Assembly (NCBI RefSeq): GCF_004564375.1
Contig: NZ_CP038267.1
Span: 62,001 to 126,000 of the forward strand
Length of the DNA stretch: 64,000 nt
Direction: 5' to 3'
Source of the DNA: Nocardioides euryhalodurans
GTDB lineage: Bacteria; Actinomycetota; Actinomycetes; Propionibacteriales; Nocardioidaceae
Within the stretch, counting starts at the first letter, position 1. The number at the start of each line of letters is the position of its first letter. Below are positions 45,472 to 53,058 of this stretch, piece by piece. A program made the position numbers and the translations under genes. The notes below the pieces were generated by a model that was given only the letters and a program-made list of their open reading frames with translations, was not told the DNA's origin and made no database searches.

Positions 45472-45508
45472 GTGTCCACAGCCCACCACCCGTGTCGGGT
45501 TGTCCACA
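45472..45508 (+). other. Two DnaA-box-like sequences
   Basis: GTGTCCACA (45472-45480) and TTGTCCACA (45500-45508); the second is the exact actinobacterial DnaA-box consensus. Between the divergent dinB and DUF4192 genes. Confidence 0.4.
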
Positions 45509-45560
45509 GCCCGCCCGGCGATCCGGCCTCCGTGTCGTCCCGGGCCGGGACCGTGGCTCC

Positions 45561-46487
45561 ATGACCACGACCCTCACCGCCCGCTCTCCCGAGGACCTCC
45601 TCGCCGTCGTCCCCTTCGTGCTCGGCTTCGAGCCGGCAGACTCGATCGTGATGCTGACCCTCGGGGCCGCCCACGCCTTCCATGCCCGCGTCGACCTGCC
45701 TGACGACCCGCGAGACGTCGCGGAGGTGCTGGCGGTGCTGCTCGAGCCGGCGGTGCGCCACGGGGCGGAGGCGGCGGTGTTCCTGCTCTACACCGGCGAC
45801 GACGCCCTGGCGCGTGAGGTCGTCGCCCGGCTGGAGCAGCGCGGGAGGGCGGCGCCCCGGCTCGTCGAGGCGCTGCGCGTCGACGGGGGCCGCTGGTTCT
45901 CCCTGCGGGGTTGCCCTCCCGGTGCCGCCGGTGGGGTGCCCTACGACCTGTCCGGCCACGCGTTCGTCGCCGGCGCGGTCCTGGAGGGCCGGGTGCTCCA
46001 CCGCTCACGGGCGGCGCTGGCGGCCACCCTCCGGCCGGACCCGGTCGCCGTCGCGGAGGTCGAGGCGGCACGCACCGGTCGTCCGGGGTCCGCGGCGTGG
46101 GTGGAGCAGCTGCTCGACCGCCGGGTGGGCCGGGACGACCCGCTCCCGGCGCGGGAGGCCGCCCGGCTGCTCGAGGCGATCGCGGACCCGTCGGTGCGCG
46201 ACGTGGCATGGGGACGGGTGCGTCGAGGGTCGGCCCGCGACGACGTACGCCTGTGGGAGGCGCTGGTCCGCTGCGCGCCCGAGGAGCTGGTGCCCCACGC
46301 GGCGGCCGTGCTCGCGTTCGCGGCGTGGATCGCCGGTGACGGGGCCCTCGCGTGGTGCGCCGTCGACCGGGCCCGCGAGGCCGACCCGGGCCACTCGCTG
46401 GCGGCCCTGGTCGCCGACGTCCTGACCGCTGCCATCTCCCCGGCGCAGTGGGAGGACGCGTGCCGCCGCCAACGGTCCGTCCCCTGA
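45561..46487 (+). CDS. DUF4192 domain-containing protein
   Basis: 308 aa. The opening LTARSPEDLLAVVPFVLGFEPADSIVMLTL is the DUF4192 signature. The family is common in actinobacteria and of unknown function. A conserved block WFSLRGCPPGAAGGVPYDL lies near 113. The chosen ATG fits family length; the upstream open frame is a shadow of dinB. No Shine-Dalgarno is evident. Confidence 0.88.
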   Translation: MTTTLTARSPEDLLAVVPFVLGFEPADSIVMLTLGAAHAFHARVDLPDDPRDVAEVLAVLLEPAVRHGAEAAVFLLYTGDDALAREVVARLEQRGRAAPRLVEALRVDGGRWFSLRGCPPGAAGGVPYDLSGHAFVAGAVLEGRVLHRSRAALAATLRPDPVAVAEVEAARTGRPGSAAWVEQLLDRRVGRDDPLPAREAARLLEAIADPSVRDVAWGRVRRGSARDDVRLWEALVRCAPEELVPHAAAVLAFAAWIAGDGALAWCAVDRAREADPGHSLAALVADVLTAAISPAQWEDACRRQRSVP

Positions 46488-46515
46488 GACTCTCGCCCCG
46501 GGCTGGATCCACCCC

Positions 46516-46528
46516 TAGGGTTCGAGCC
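46516..46528 (+). promoter_or_regulatory. -10 box of the GCS2 gene, leaderless type
   Basis: TAGGGT at 46516-46521, 7 nt before ATG 46529. Confidence 0.55.
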
Positions 46529-47992
46529 ATGGGTGAAGAGGTCGAGGCACAGGAGTTCTCGCGGGCCGACCGCACGCGGCACCGCGAGAAGGTACGCCGG
46601 TGCCTCGACGTGTTCGCACGGATGCTGCGCGACGCCCGCTTCGACACCGACGACCCGATGGTCGGCCTCGAGGTCGAGCTCAACCTGGTCGACGACCGCG
46701 GCGACCCCGCGCTCAAGAACACGGCCGCCCTCGAGGCGATCGCCGACCCCGACTTCGTCACCGAGCTCGGTCAGTTCAACCTCGAGATCAACGTGCCTCC
46801 CGCCAAGCTCCGCGAGGGCGGCCTCACGACCTTCGAGGACACGCTGCGCCGGAGTCTCAACGATGCAGAGCAGAAGTCCTCCGAGGTCGACGCCCACATG
46901 GTGATGATCGGCATCCTGCCGACCCTCGCCGAGGGCCACCTGGGGCTCGACAGCATCACGCCGAACCCGCGTTACCGACTGCTCAGCGAGCAGATCATGG
47001 ACGCCCGCGGCGAGGACATCTCGATCAGCATCACCGGCCCGGAGCGGCTGGCCACCACGGCCGACTCGATCGTCCCCGAGGCCGCCTGCACCAGCATGCA
47101 GATCCACGTCCAGACCTCACCCGAGCAGTTCGCGGCCTACTGGAACGCCTCGCAGGCCTTCGCCGGCATCCAGGTGGCGCTCGGCGCCAACGCGCCGTAC
47201 CTCCTCGGCAAGGAGCTGTGGCGCGAGACCCGGATCCCGCTCTTCGAGCAGGCCACCGACACCCGTAGCGAGGAGCTGAAGGCGCAGGGGGTCCGGCCTC
47301 GGGTGTGGTTCGGCGAGCGATGGATCAACTCCGTCTTCGACCTCTTCGAGGAGAACGTCCGCTACTACCCCGCGCTGCTGCCCATCACCGAGGACGAGGA
47401 CCCGCTCGAGGTGCTCGAGACCGGGGGAGTCCCGCAGCTGCACGAGCTGCGTCTCCACAACGGCACGATCTACCGCTGGAACCGGCCGGTCTACGACATC
47501 GCCGACGGGGTGCCCCACCTGCGGGTCGAGAACCGCTGCCTGGGCTCCGGCCCCACGGTGGCCGACATGATGGCCAACGCGGCGTTCTACTTCGGCCTGG
47601 TGCGCGCCCTGGCCGAGGACGAGCGGCCGCTGTGGTCCCAGATGTCCTTCTCCGCGGCGGAGGAGAACTTCCACGCGGCGGCCGAGTTCGGCATCGAGAC
47701 CCAGGTCTACTGGCCCGGGGTGGGGCAGGTGGCCGCGACCGAGCTGGTGCTGCGCAAGCTGCTCCCGATGGCCCGCGCCGGCCTCGCCGCCTGGGGCGTG
47801 CCCGAGGCGGAGATCGACCGCTACCTCGGGATCATCGAGGGGCGCTGCCTCAGCGGGGTCAACGGCGCCGAGTGGTTCGCCCGCCGGATGCAGGCACGCA
47901 GCGACCTCGACCGCTACGACGCGCTCCGCACGACGCTCGAGGACTACCGCGCCAACATGCACACCAACGAGCCGGTCCACACCTGGGAGTGA
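46529..47992 (+). CDS. Glutamate-cysteine ligase family 2 (GCS2) protein
   Basis: 487 aa. VGLEVELNLVDDRGDPALKN near residue 47 is the ATP-grasp-like GCS2 opening; ELGQFNLEINVPP, ACTSMQIHVQ and LHNGTIYRWNRPVYD follow. Relatives include EgtA, which makes gamma-glutamylcysteine for ergothioneine, and YbdK-type ligases. No egtB/C/D genes are adjacent, so glutathione-like, ergothioneine-related or other peptide ligation all remain possible. Confidence 0.87.
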   Translation: MGEEVEAQEFSRADRTRHREKVRRCLDVFARMLRDARFDTDDPMVGLEVELNLVDDRGDPALKNTAALEAIADPDFVTELGQFNLEINVPPAKLREGGLTTFEDTLRRSLNDAEQKSSEVDAHMVMIGILPTLAEGHLGLDSITPNPRYRLLSEQIMDARGEDISISITGPERLATTADSIVPEAACTSMQIHVQTSPEQFAAYWNASQAFAGIQVALGANAPYLLGKELWRETRIPLFEQATDTRSEELKAQGVRPRVWFGERWINSVFDLFEENVRYYPALLPITEDEDPLEVLETGGVPQLHELRLHNGTIYRWNRPVYDIADGVPHLRVENRCLGSGPTVADMMANAAFYFGLVRALAEDERPLWSQMSFSAAEENFHAAAEFGIETQVYWPGVGQVAATELVLRKLLPMARAGLAAWGVPEAEIDRYLGIIEGRCLSGVNGAEWFARRMQARSDLDRYDALRTTLEDYRANMHTNEPVHTWE

Positions 47993-48003
47993 CCCCGTCG
48001 GGC

Positions 48004-48411
48004 TCAGCGTCGGATCCGCTGCCAGACCCGGCGTACGTCGCTGCGCGGGTCCCACCAGCCGTGGCGGGTGACGACGACGAAGGTGAGGTCCCGACCCGCC
48101 TCCGCGTACGCCGCCAGCGCCGCCGACAACCAGGCCGCGTCGGTGTCGTGGAGCTCCAGCTCACCGGGCCGGGTCAGCCACAGCAGGTGCTCTCCGTCGT
48201 GGCGCGCCAGCATCGCCGCCACCAGGTCGCACCGCAGGGCGTGGTCGGTGGTCGCGGGATGGGCGGCCACGGACAGGGAGGCGGCTCCCGGGACACCGAG
48301 GTGGAGCAGCGGTGCGAACCTGCGGCGCCGCTCGGTCGTCGCGTGGGCACGCACCGCTGCGCGCGCCCTGCGCAGCGTCACGGCGTCGGCCGAGTCCAGG
48401 AGCTGGGGCAC
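48004..48411 (-). CDS. Hypothetical protein, 135 aa
   Basis: An arginine/alanine-rich N-terminal half and a second half with alternating hydrophobic strands (GEHLLWLTRPGELELHDTDAAWLSAALAAYAEAGRD, then LTFVVVTRHGWWDPRSD), suggestive of a small alpha/beta domain. No family recognised. GTG start 6 nt after a weak CAGGCT -10 box. Convergent with the GCS2 gene (11 nt between stops). Codon bias is gene-like. Confidence 0.6.
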   Translation of the reverse strand: MPQLLDSADAVTLRRARAAVRAHATTERRRRFAPLLHLGVPGAASLSVAAHPATTDHALRCDLVAAMLARHDGEHLLWLTRPGELELHDTDAAWLSAALAAYAEAGRDLTFVVVTRHGWWDPRSDVRRVWQRIRR

Positions 48412-48483
48412 GACGCCAGCCTGCCCGAGACACTGCCGGGGCGTGTCGGGCGTCCACAGGTGCCGCTGCGCCGTGGTTTTCGG

Positions 48484-48489
48484 TAGCGT
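48484..48489 (+). promoter_or_regulatory. -10 box of the universal stress protein gene
   Basis: TAGCGT; start near 48496 gives a ~40-nt leader containing AGGAGGAGG. Confidence 0.45.
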
Positions 48490-48536
48490 GCCGGAGGTGG
48501 GCAGAGTCGCCCATGCGTCGTCAGGAGGAGGAGTCG

Positions 48537-48941
48537 ATGGGGACCGTGGTGGTGGGCTTCGTTCCGAAGCCGGAGGGCGAGGCGGCGCTCGACCGGGCGA
48601 TCGAGGAGGCGAAGCTGCGCGGTGCCCGCGTCGTGGTGGTCAACTCCCATCGCGGTGGCGGTGAGCTCGACGACGTCGAGTCGGCCCGGGTCGACAAGGA
48701 CATGGAGTCCGTCAAGGCCAAGCTCGACGCTGCCGGTGTGGAGCACGAGCTCCGCAAGCTGGTGCGCGGTTTCGAGCCGGCCGAGGACCTGATCAGCATC
48801 GCCGACGCCGCGGGCGCCGAGCTGATCGTGATCGGGCTGCGCCGCCGCTCGCCGGTCGGCAAGCTGATCCTCGGCAGCAACGCCCAGCGCATCCTGCTGG
48901 ACGCCAAGTGCCCGGTGCTGGCGGTCAAGGCCGACTCCTGA
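48537..48941 (+). CDS. Universal stress protein (UspA family)
   Basis: 134 aa, one Usp domain. The ATP-binding motif G-x2-G-x9-G-S is visible around RSPVGKLILGSNAQRILL (residues ~103-120), so it is probably of the ATP-binding class. Strong AGGAGGAGG ribosome site (48523-48531), one of the few in the window, suggests high expression. The perfect hairpin at 48963-48996 follows and may terminate it. Confidence 0.93.
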   Translation: MGTVVVGFVPKPEGEAALDRAIEEAKLRGARVVVVNSHRGGGELDDVESARVDKDMESVKAKLDAAGVEHELRKLVRGFEPAEDLISIADAAGAELIVIGLRRRSPVGKLILGSNAQRILLDAKCPVLAVKADS

Positions 48942-48962
48942 CCTGATCTCTGGCCAACGTCC

Positions 48963-48996
48963 TGCATGAATCCCCGGCCAGCCGGGGATTCATGCA
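48963..48996. repeat. 16-bp perfect palindrome, part of dispersed repeat copy 2
   Basis: TGCATGAATCCCCGGC, loop CA, GCCGGGGATTCATGCA. Together with ACGTCCCAGCCGTTGCAACGC (to 49015) it forms copy 2 of the repeat family whose copy 1 is at 40298-40334. It could end USP transcription but has no U-run. Confidence 0.7.
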
Positions 48997-49101
48997 CGTC
49001 CCAGCCGTTGCAACGCGTGGGAGGCGTCGGGATCGCGTCGTCCCACGGCGCGACGGAGTCACCGGCAGGCCGATCGGCGCGGTGAGCAGCCCGGGCCTCG
49101 A

Positions 49102-49113
49102 TAGCGTGGAGCC
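49102..49113 (+). promoter_or_regulatory. -10 box of the GAP gene, leaderless type
   Basis: TAGCGT at 49102-49107, 6 nt before GTG 49114. Confidence 0.5.
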
Positions 49114-49770
49114 GTGCTGCACCTGCTGATCGTCGTGCTGCCACTGGGGCTCGCGGCGGCGGTGAGCCCGGTCATGGTGACCGAGCAGGCGGTGCTGCTC
49201 GCCGGTCCACGGGGCCGCCGTACGGCTGCCCTGTACGCGGCCGGCACCGGGACGGTGCTCGCGGGCCTCGTCGGGGCCGTCCTGCTGCTGGGGCGGAGCC
49301 TGTCCCTGCCTCGGGCCCCGCAGCTGGACGCCTCGCTCGACCTGCTCATCGGGGGACTCCTCCTGGCACTCGCCGCGGTGCTGGGCGTGTGGCATCCCGG
49401 GCGTCGCCGGACGAAGGAGCGCTCACACCGACCGTTGACCCCGGCCGGTGCCTTCGCGTTCGGGGCCTTCTCGATGGCCACCAACGTCACCACGCTGGCC
49501 CTGGTCGTCCCGGCGGCGAAGGAGATCGCAGCCAGCCCCCTCGCGGTCTGGGAGCACGTCACGGCAGCGTTGCTGCTCGTCGGCGTCGTCTGCCTGCCGG
49601 CCTGGGGCCCGGTGGCCCTCACGTCGGTGGCGCCCGGACCGGCGAGCAGGCTGCTCGCCCGGATGCAGCGCCTGATCGACCGGCACGGGCGCCTCCTCGT
49701 CACCTTGCTGATCGTGGCCGCCGGCGGGTTCTTCGTCGTGCGGGGCATCCTCCGCCTCGCCGGGCTGTGA
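49114..49770 (+). CDS. GAP family (Sap-like) membrane protein
   Basis: 218 aa with about six hydrophobic segments; AAAVSPVMVTEQAVLLAGPRGRR near the N-terminus is the GAP/Sap pattern (LysE-like fold). In mycobacteria Sap/GAP proteins assist export of glycolipids such as sulfolipid-1 and glycopeptidolipid; no lipid-synthesis genes lie here, so the cargo is unknown. Confidence 0.82.
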   Translation: MLHLLIVVLPLGLAAAVSPVMVTEQAVLLAGPRGRRTAALYAAGTGTVLAGLVGAVLLLGRSLSLPRAPQLDASLDLLIGGLLLALAAVLGVWHPGRRRTKERSHRPLTPAGAFAFGAFSMATNVTTLALVVPAAKEIAASPLAVWEHVTAALLLVGVVCLPAWGPVALTSVAPGPASRLLARMQRLIDRHGRLLVTLLIVAAGGFFVVRGILRLAGL

Positions 49771-49814
49771 CGCGCGGGCGCCGGTCCTGCGGCCACCAGT
49801 GGTTGACTCACCGC

Positions 49815-50282
49815 GTGGACGACGTCCAGCTGCGCCCGGCGACCGGATCGGACGCCGGTGCGATCGCCGGCGTCCACCGGCTGTCACGGGCCTCCTACTA
49901 CGGGACCGTCCCGAACCCCGACGACGGGCGTGAAGCGTTCTGGGCCCGGTTCCTGTGCGAGTCGGAGCGCTCGACGTACGTCGCGGAGTCCGCCGACGGC
50001 GTGGTCGGGTTCGTCACTACGACCCGGGTCAGCGACCCGGTCCCGACCCTGGAGCTGACGTCGCTGTACGTGCACCCGGATCGCGTCGGCCGGGGCATCG
50101 GCTCGCGCCTGTACGACGCGTTCGCGGACGACCGTCGTCCCGGTGAGAGGGGCGTCCTGGAGGTGTGGGCCGGCAACCCCCGCGCGATCGCGTTCTACGA
50201 GCGGCGTGGCTGGACGGCGACGACACGGACACGTCCGGGACCAGAGCAGCTGCACTACGTGACCCACGAGCTGCGTCCTTGA
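49815..50282 (+). CDS. GNAT family N-acetyltransferase
   Basis: 155 aa. LYVHPDRVGRGIGSRLYDAF near residue 85 is the acetyl-CoA-binding motif A (R-V-G-R-G-I-G), and NPRAIAFYERRGW is the usual motif B. GTG start; no Shine-Dalgarno. Substrate unknown. The gap from the GAP gene is 44 nt, so the two may be co-transcribed. Confidence 0.88.
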   Translation: MDDVQLRPATGSDAGAIAGVHRLSRASYYGTVPNPDDGREAFWARFLCESERSTYVAESADGVVGFVTTTRVSDPVPTLELTSLYVHPDRVGRGIGSRLYDAFADDRRPGERGVLEVWAGNPRAIAFYERRGWTATTRTRPGPEQLHYVTHELRP

Positions 50283-50295
50283 GAGGATGGCTCCC

Positions 50296-50862
50296 ATGGC
50301 CATCCACATCACCGGCGACGACGCCGCCGACCAGGTCCTCACCGAGAGCCCCTTCGCGCTGCTGGTGGGCATGATGCTCGACCAGCAGTACCCGATGGAG
50401 CACGCGTTCCGCGGCCCGGCCAAGGTGCTGGACCGGTTCGGGTCCTTCGAGCCGGCGGCGATCGCCGCCGCCGAACCGGAGGCTTTCGCGTCACTGTGCG
50501 CGACCCCGCCGGCCATCCACCGCTTCCCGGGCTCCATGGCCGCCCGGATGCAGGAGGTCGCCCGGATCGTCGAGGACACCTACGGCGGCGACGCCGCCCG
50601 GATCTGGACCGAGGCGGCCGACGCGAAGGACCTGATGAAGCGGGTCCAGGCGCTGCCGGGGTTCGGGAAGCAGAAGGCGCAGATCTTCGTGACGCTGCTG
50701 GCCAAGCAGCTCGGCGTCCGGCCCGAGGGCTGGGAGCAGCAGGTCGGCGCGTACTCCGAGGAGGGCTACCGGTCGGTCGCCGACGTGGTCGACCCGGCCT
50801 CGTTGCAGAAGGTCCGCGACCACAAGAAACAGATGAAGGCGGCGGCCAAGGCCGCTCGCTGA
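50296..50862 (+). CDS. HhH-GPD-type base excision repair family protein
   Basis: 188 aa. FALLVGMMLDQQYPMEHAFRGP and the helix-hairpin-helix stretch VQALPGFGKQKAQIFVTLLAKQLG (near 117-140) are typical. The catalytic aspartate expected about 20 residues after the hairpin in MutY/Nth is not obvious, so glycosylase activity is uncertain. ATG 50296 is chosen for GAGAGG at 50281-50286; ATG 50287 would add three residues. Lies directly before rpoD. Confidence 0.85.
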   Translation: MAIHITGDDAADQVLTESPFALLVGMMLDQQYPMEHAFRGPAKVLDRFGSFEPAAIAAAEPEAFASLCATPPAIHRFPGSMAARMQEVARIVEDTYGGDAARIWTEAADAKDLMKRVQALPGFGKQKAQIFVTLLAKQLGVRPEGWEQQVGAYSEEGYRSVADVVDPASLQKVRDHKKQMKAAAKAAR

Positions 50863-50895
50863 CCCGCCGGCTTCGAGACGTGACGGGGTGCGTGG

Positions 50896-50901
50896 CAGAA
50901 T
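50896..50901 (+). promoter_or_regulatory. Possible -10 box of the principal sigma gene
   Basis: CAGAAT, with a poor -35. Start near 50908 would give a ~58-nt leader with GAGAGG at 50955-50960. Confidence 0.3.
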
Positions 50902-50965
50902 GAGCACGCGGCTCTTGACTACACCGGGCTTTGCCGCGCCCGTTGGCCCCTGACGAGAGGTGTTC

Positions 50966-52447
50966 GTGTCCTCGAACGCGCGCAAGTCCATCCCCGCCGA
51001 GGTGCTGGCCCACCCCGCCGTGCTGGCTCTCATCGAGCGAGGTCGACCTACCGGAAGCATCACGCCCGAGGACGTCCGGCAGGCCAGTGAGGAGGCGGCC
51101 GTCGAGCCGCGCCACCTCAAGGCGCTGCTGGCGCACCTCAGCGGCGAGGGCATCTCCGTGAGCATCCCCGTCGGCGGCCGTGCCGTCGCGGCGACCTCGA
51201 CGCGCAAGACCACGAGTGCCAGCGCGGCCAAGAAGGCCGCCGCCAAGCCTGCGGCCAAGAAGGCTGCCACCAAGTCCGCCGAGCCCGTCGCCAAGAAGGC
51301 TGCGGCCAAGAAGGCTCCTGCCAAGAAGGCCGCCGGCAAGGCGACCGGCGCGGCGGCCGTCGAGACCGTGGTGGTCGGCCCCGACGGCAAGAAGGTGCTG
51401 CCCGACCTGCCGGACGAGCAGTTCGAGAAGGACGTCGTCGCGGACCCCACCATCAAGGAGGACGAGAAGGAGGCGTCGTTCGTCGTCTCCGACGCCGACG
51501 ACTCCGGGGAGCCCGAGCAGCAGGTCACCGTCGCCGGTGCCACCGCCGACCCCGTCAAGGACTACCTCAAGCAGATCGGCAAGGTGCCGCTCCTCAACGC
51601 CGAGATGGAGGTCGAGCTCGCCAAGCGGATCGAGGCCGGCCTCTTCAGCGACGAGAAGCTCGCCAAGGGCGGCAAGATCACGCCCAAGGTCCTCGAGGAG
51701 CTCGAGTGGATCGCCGAGGACGGTCGCCGCGCCAAGAACCACCTGCTCGAGGCCAACCTCCGGCTCGTGGTCTCGCTGGCCAAGCGCTACACCGGCCGCG
51801 GCATGCTCTTCCTCGACCTGATCCAGGAGGGCAACCTCGGTCTGATCCGTGCGGTCGAGAAGTTCGACTACACCAAGGGCTACAAGTTCTCCACGTACGC
51901 CACCTGGTGGATCCGGCAGGCGATCACCCGCGCGATGGCCGACCAGGCCCGCACCATCCGGACCCCGGTCCACATGGTCGAGGTCATCAACAAGCTGGCC
52001 CGCGTGCAGCGGCAGATGCTGCAGGACCTCGGTCGTGAGCCCACGCCGGAGGAGCTGGCGCTGGAGCTCGACATGACCCCCGAGAAGGTCATCGAGGTCC
52101 AGAAGTACGGCCGTGAGCCGATCTCGCTCCACACCCCGCTGGGCGAGGACGGCGACTCCGAGTTCGGCGACCTGATCGAGGACTCCGAGGCGATCGTCCC
52201 TGCCGACGCGGTCTCGTTCACGCTGCTCCAGGAGCAGCTGCACGCCGTCCTCGACACGCTCTCCGAGCGCGAGGCAGGTGTGGTGTCGATGCGCTTCGGC
52301 CTCACCGACGGCCAGCCCAAGACCCTCGACGAGATCGGCAAGGTCTACGGCGTGACCCGCGAGCGGATCCGCCAGATCGAGTCGAAGACGATGTCGAAGC
52401 TGCGTCACCCGAGCCGCTCCCAGGTGCTGCGCGACTACCTCGACTGA
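50966..52447 (+). CDS. rpoD: Principal RNA polymerase sigma factor (RpoD/SigA/HrdB)
   Basis: 493 aa. A region 1.1-like N-terminus (residues ~1-70) is followed by a Lys/Ala-rich linker (AKKAAAK repeats, ~80-125) common in actinobacterial SigA, then an acidic stretch. Region 1.2 starts [16 protein letters not shown]; region 2 [40 protein letters not shown]; region 4.2 [35 protein letters not shown] 50966 is placed by GAGAGG 5 nt upstream; GTG 50960 is part of that site. Recognises the TANNNT promoters listed here. Confidence 0.97.
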   Translation: MSSNARKSIPAEVLAHPAVLALIERGRPTGSITPEDVRQASEEAAVEPRHLKALLAHLSGEGISVSIPVGGRAVAATSTRKTTSASAAKKAAAKPAAKKAATKSAEPVAKKAAAKKAPAKKAAGKATGAAAVETVVVGPDGKKVLPDLPDEQFEKDVVADPTIKEDEKEASFVVSDADDSGEPEQQVTVAGATADPVKDYLKQIGKVPLLNAEMEVELAKRIEAGLFSDEKLAKGGKITPKVLEELEWIAEDGRRAKNHLLEANLRLVVSLAKRYTGRGMLFLDLIQEGNLGLIRAVEKFDYTKGYKFSTYATWWIRQAITRAMADQARTIRTPVHMVEVINKLARVQRQMLQDLGREPTPEELALELDMTPEKVIEVQKYGREPISLHTPLGEDGDSEFGDLIEDSEAIVPADAVSFTLLQEQLHAVLDTLSEREAGVVSMRFGLTDGQPKTLDEIGKVYGVTRERIRQIESKTMSKLRHPSRSQVLRDYLD

Positions 52448-52456
52448 GGGCAGGGG

Positions 52457-52699
52457 TTAGCCCGCGTCACCCCCGGGCTCGTCGCCGAAGACGACCGCTG
52501 TGCCCCGTCGGATGTGCTCGGCCATCTCGGCGAGCCAGGCGTCGTCGTCGATCTGGACGTCGCGGCGCGCCAGCTCGCGCTCGAGCGACTCCGCGATGTC
52601 GGTGACGCCGTGCTCGCGGTGACGGGTCAGGACGGCGTCCACGGCCGCCTGCACGGCGGCGGTGGGGTCGGAGGGCTGGGGCTGCTCGACGTCGGCCAT
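52457..52699 (-). CDS. Hypothetical protein, 80 aa
   Basis: Acidic, helical-looking small protein (AVQAAVDAVLTRHREHGVTDIAESLERELARRD, DDDAWLAEMAEHIRRG). No membrane segment, no family recognised. ATG 7 nt after a TAGGGT -10 box. Convergent with rpoD, 9 nt between stops. Confidence 0.7.
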   Translation of the reverse strand: MADVEQPQPSDPTAAVQAAVDAVLTRHREHGVTDIAESLERELARRDVQIDDDAWLAEMAEHIRRGTAVVFGDEPGGDAG

Positions 52700-52712
52700 G
52701 GTCCGGACCCTA
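52700..52712 (-). promoter_or_regulatory. -10 box of the 80-aa gene, leaderless type
   Basis: TAGGGT (52712-52707, minus strand), 7 nt before the ATG. Confidence 0.5.
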
Positions 52713-52729
52713 CTGGTGACGAGGCCGGG

Positions 52730-53002
52730 TCACACGCCCTCGAGGAGCGCGGCCGGCACCCACTCGACCACGACCGCCCAGCCGTCCGCGTCGGTCGCGA
52801 CGGGGTGGACCACGCGCCCCCACCAGCCGTCCCCCCGCTGCTCCCACGCCAGGAGCAGCCCTGCGACGCGGCCGTGCGTCCCGTCCACCCAGCAGTGCTT
52901 GACCAGAGGGGTCGCGGGAGCGGGGGCGGACGGCGTCCCGGACCGGGCGACGCGGTCGGCCACCGAGCCGAGCGGCTCGCGTCGTCGCATCCCTCCCGCC
53001 AT
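52730..53002 (-). CDS. Hypothetical protein, 90 aa, with SOS box in its promoter
   Basis: Contains KHCWVDGTHGRVAGLLLAWEQRGDGWWGRVV, a tryptophan-rich beta-strand pattern, and ends EWVPAALLEGV. No family recognised. ATG 53002 lies 6 nt after TAGTCT; an internal ATG 12 nt on follows GGGAGG too closely. The LexA-type palindrome at 53015-53030 lies immediately upstream of the -10 box, so expression may rise on DNA damage. Confidence 0.68.
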   Translation of the reverse strand: MAGGMRRREPLGSVADRVARSGTPSAPAPATPLVKHCWVDGTHGRVAGLLLAWEQRGDGWWGRVVHPVATDADGWAVVVEWVPAALLEGV

Positions 53003-53014
53003 CCCCGGAGACTA
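53003..53014 (-). promoter_or_regulatory. -10 box of the 90-aa gene, leaderless type
   Basis: TAGTCT (53014-53009, minus strand), 6 nt before the ATG. Confidence 0.5.
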
Positions 53015-53030
53015 TCGAACACGTGTTCGC
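53015..53030. promoter_or_regulatory. lexA box: LexA (SOS) box between divergent promoters
   Basis: TCGAACACGTGTTCGC matches the actinobacterial consensus TCGAAC-N4-GTTCGA at 11 of 12 defined positions, and its inner 14 bp are a perfect palindrome. It abuts the -10 of the 90-aa gene and covers the -35 region of the M28 peptidase gene. Confidence 0.6.
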
Positions 53031-53045
53031 ATTGGTGTGGCGGCG

Positions 53046-53058
53046 TAGCGTTCGCCGC
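53046..53058 (+). promoter_or_regulatory. -10 box of the M28 peptidase gene, leaderless type
   Basis: TAGCGT at 53046-53051, 7 nt before ATG 53059. Confidence 0.5.
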
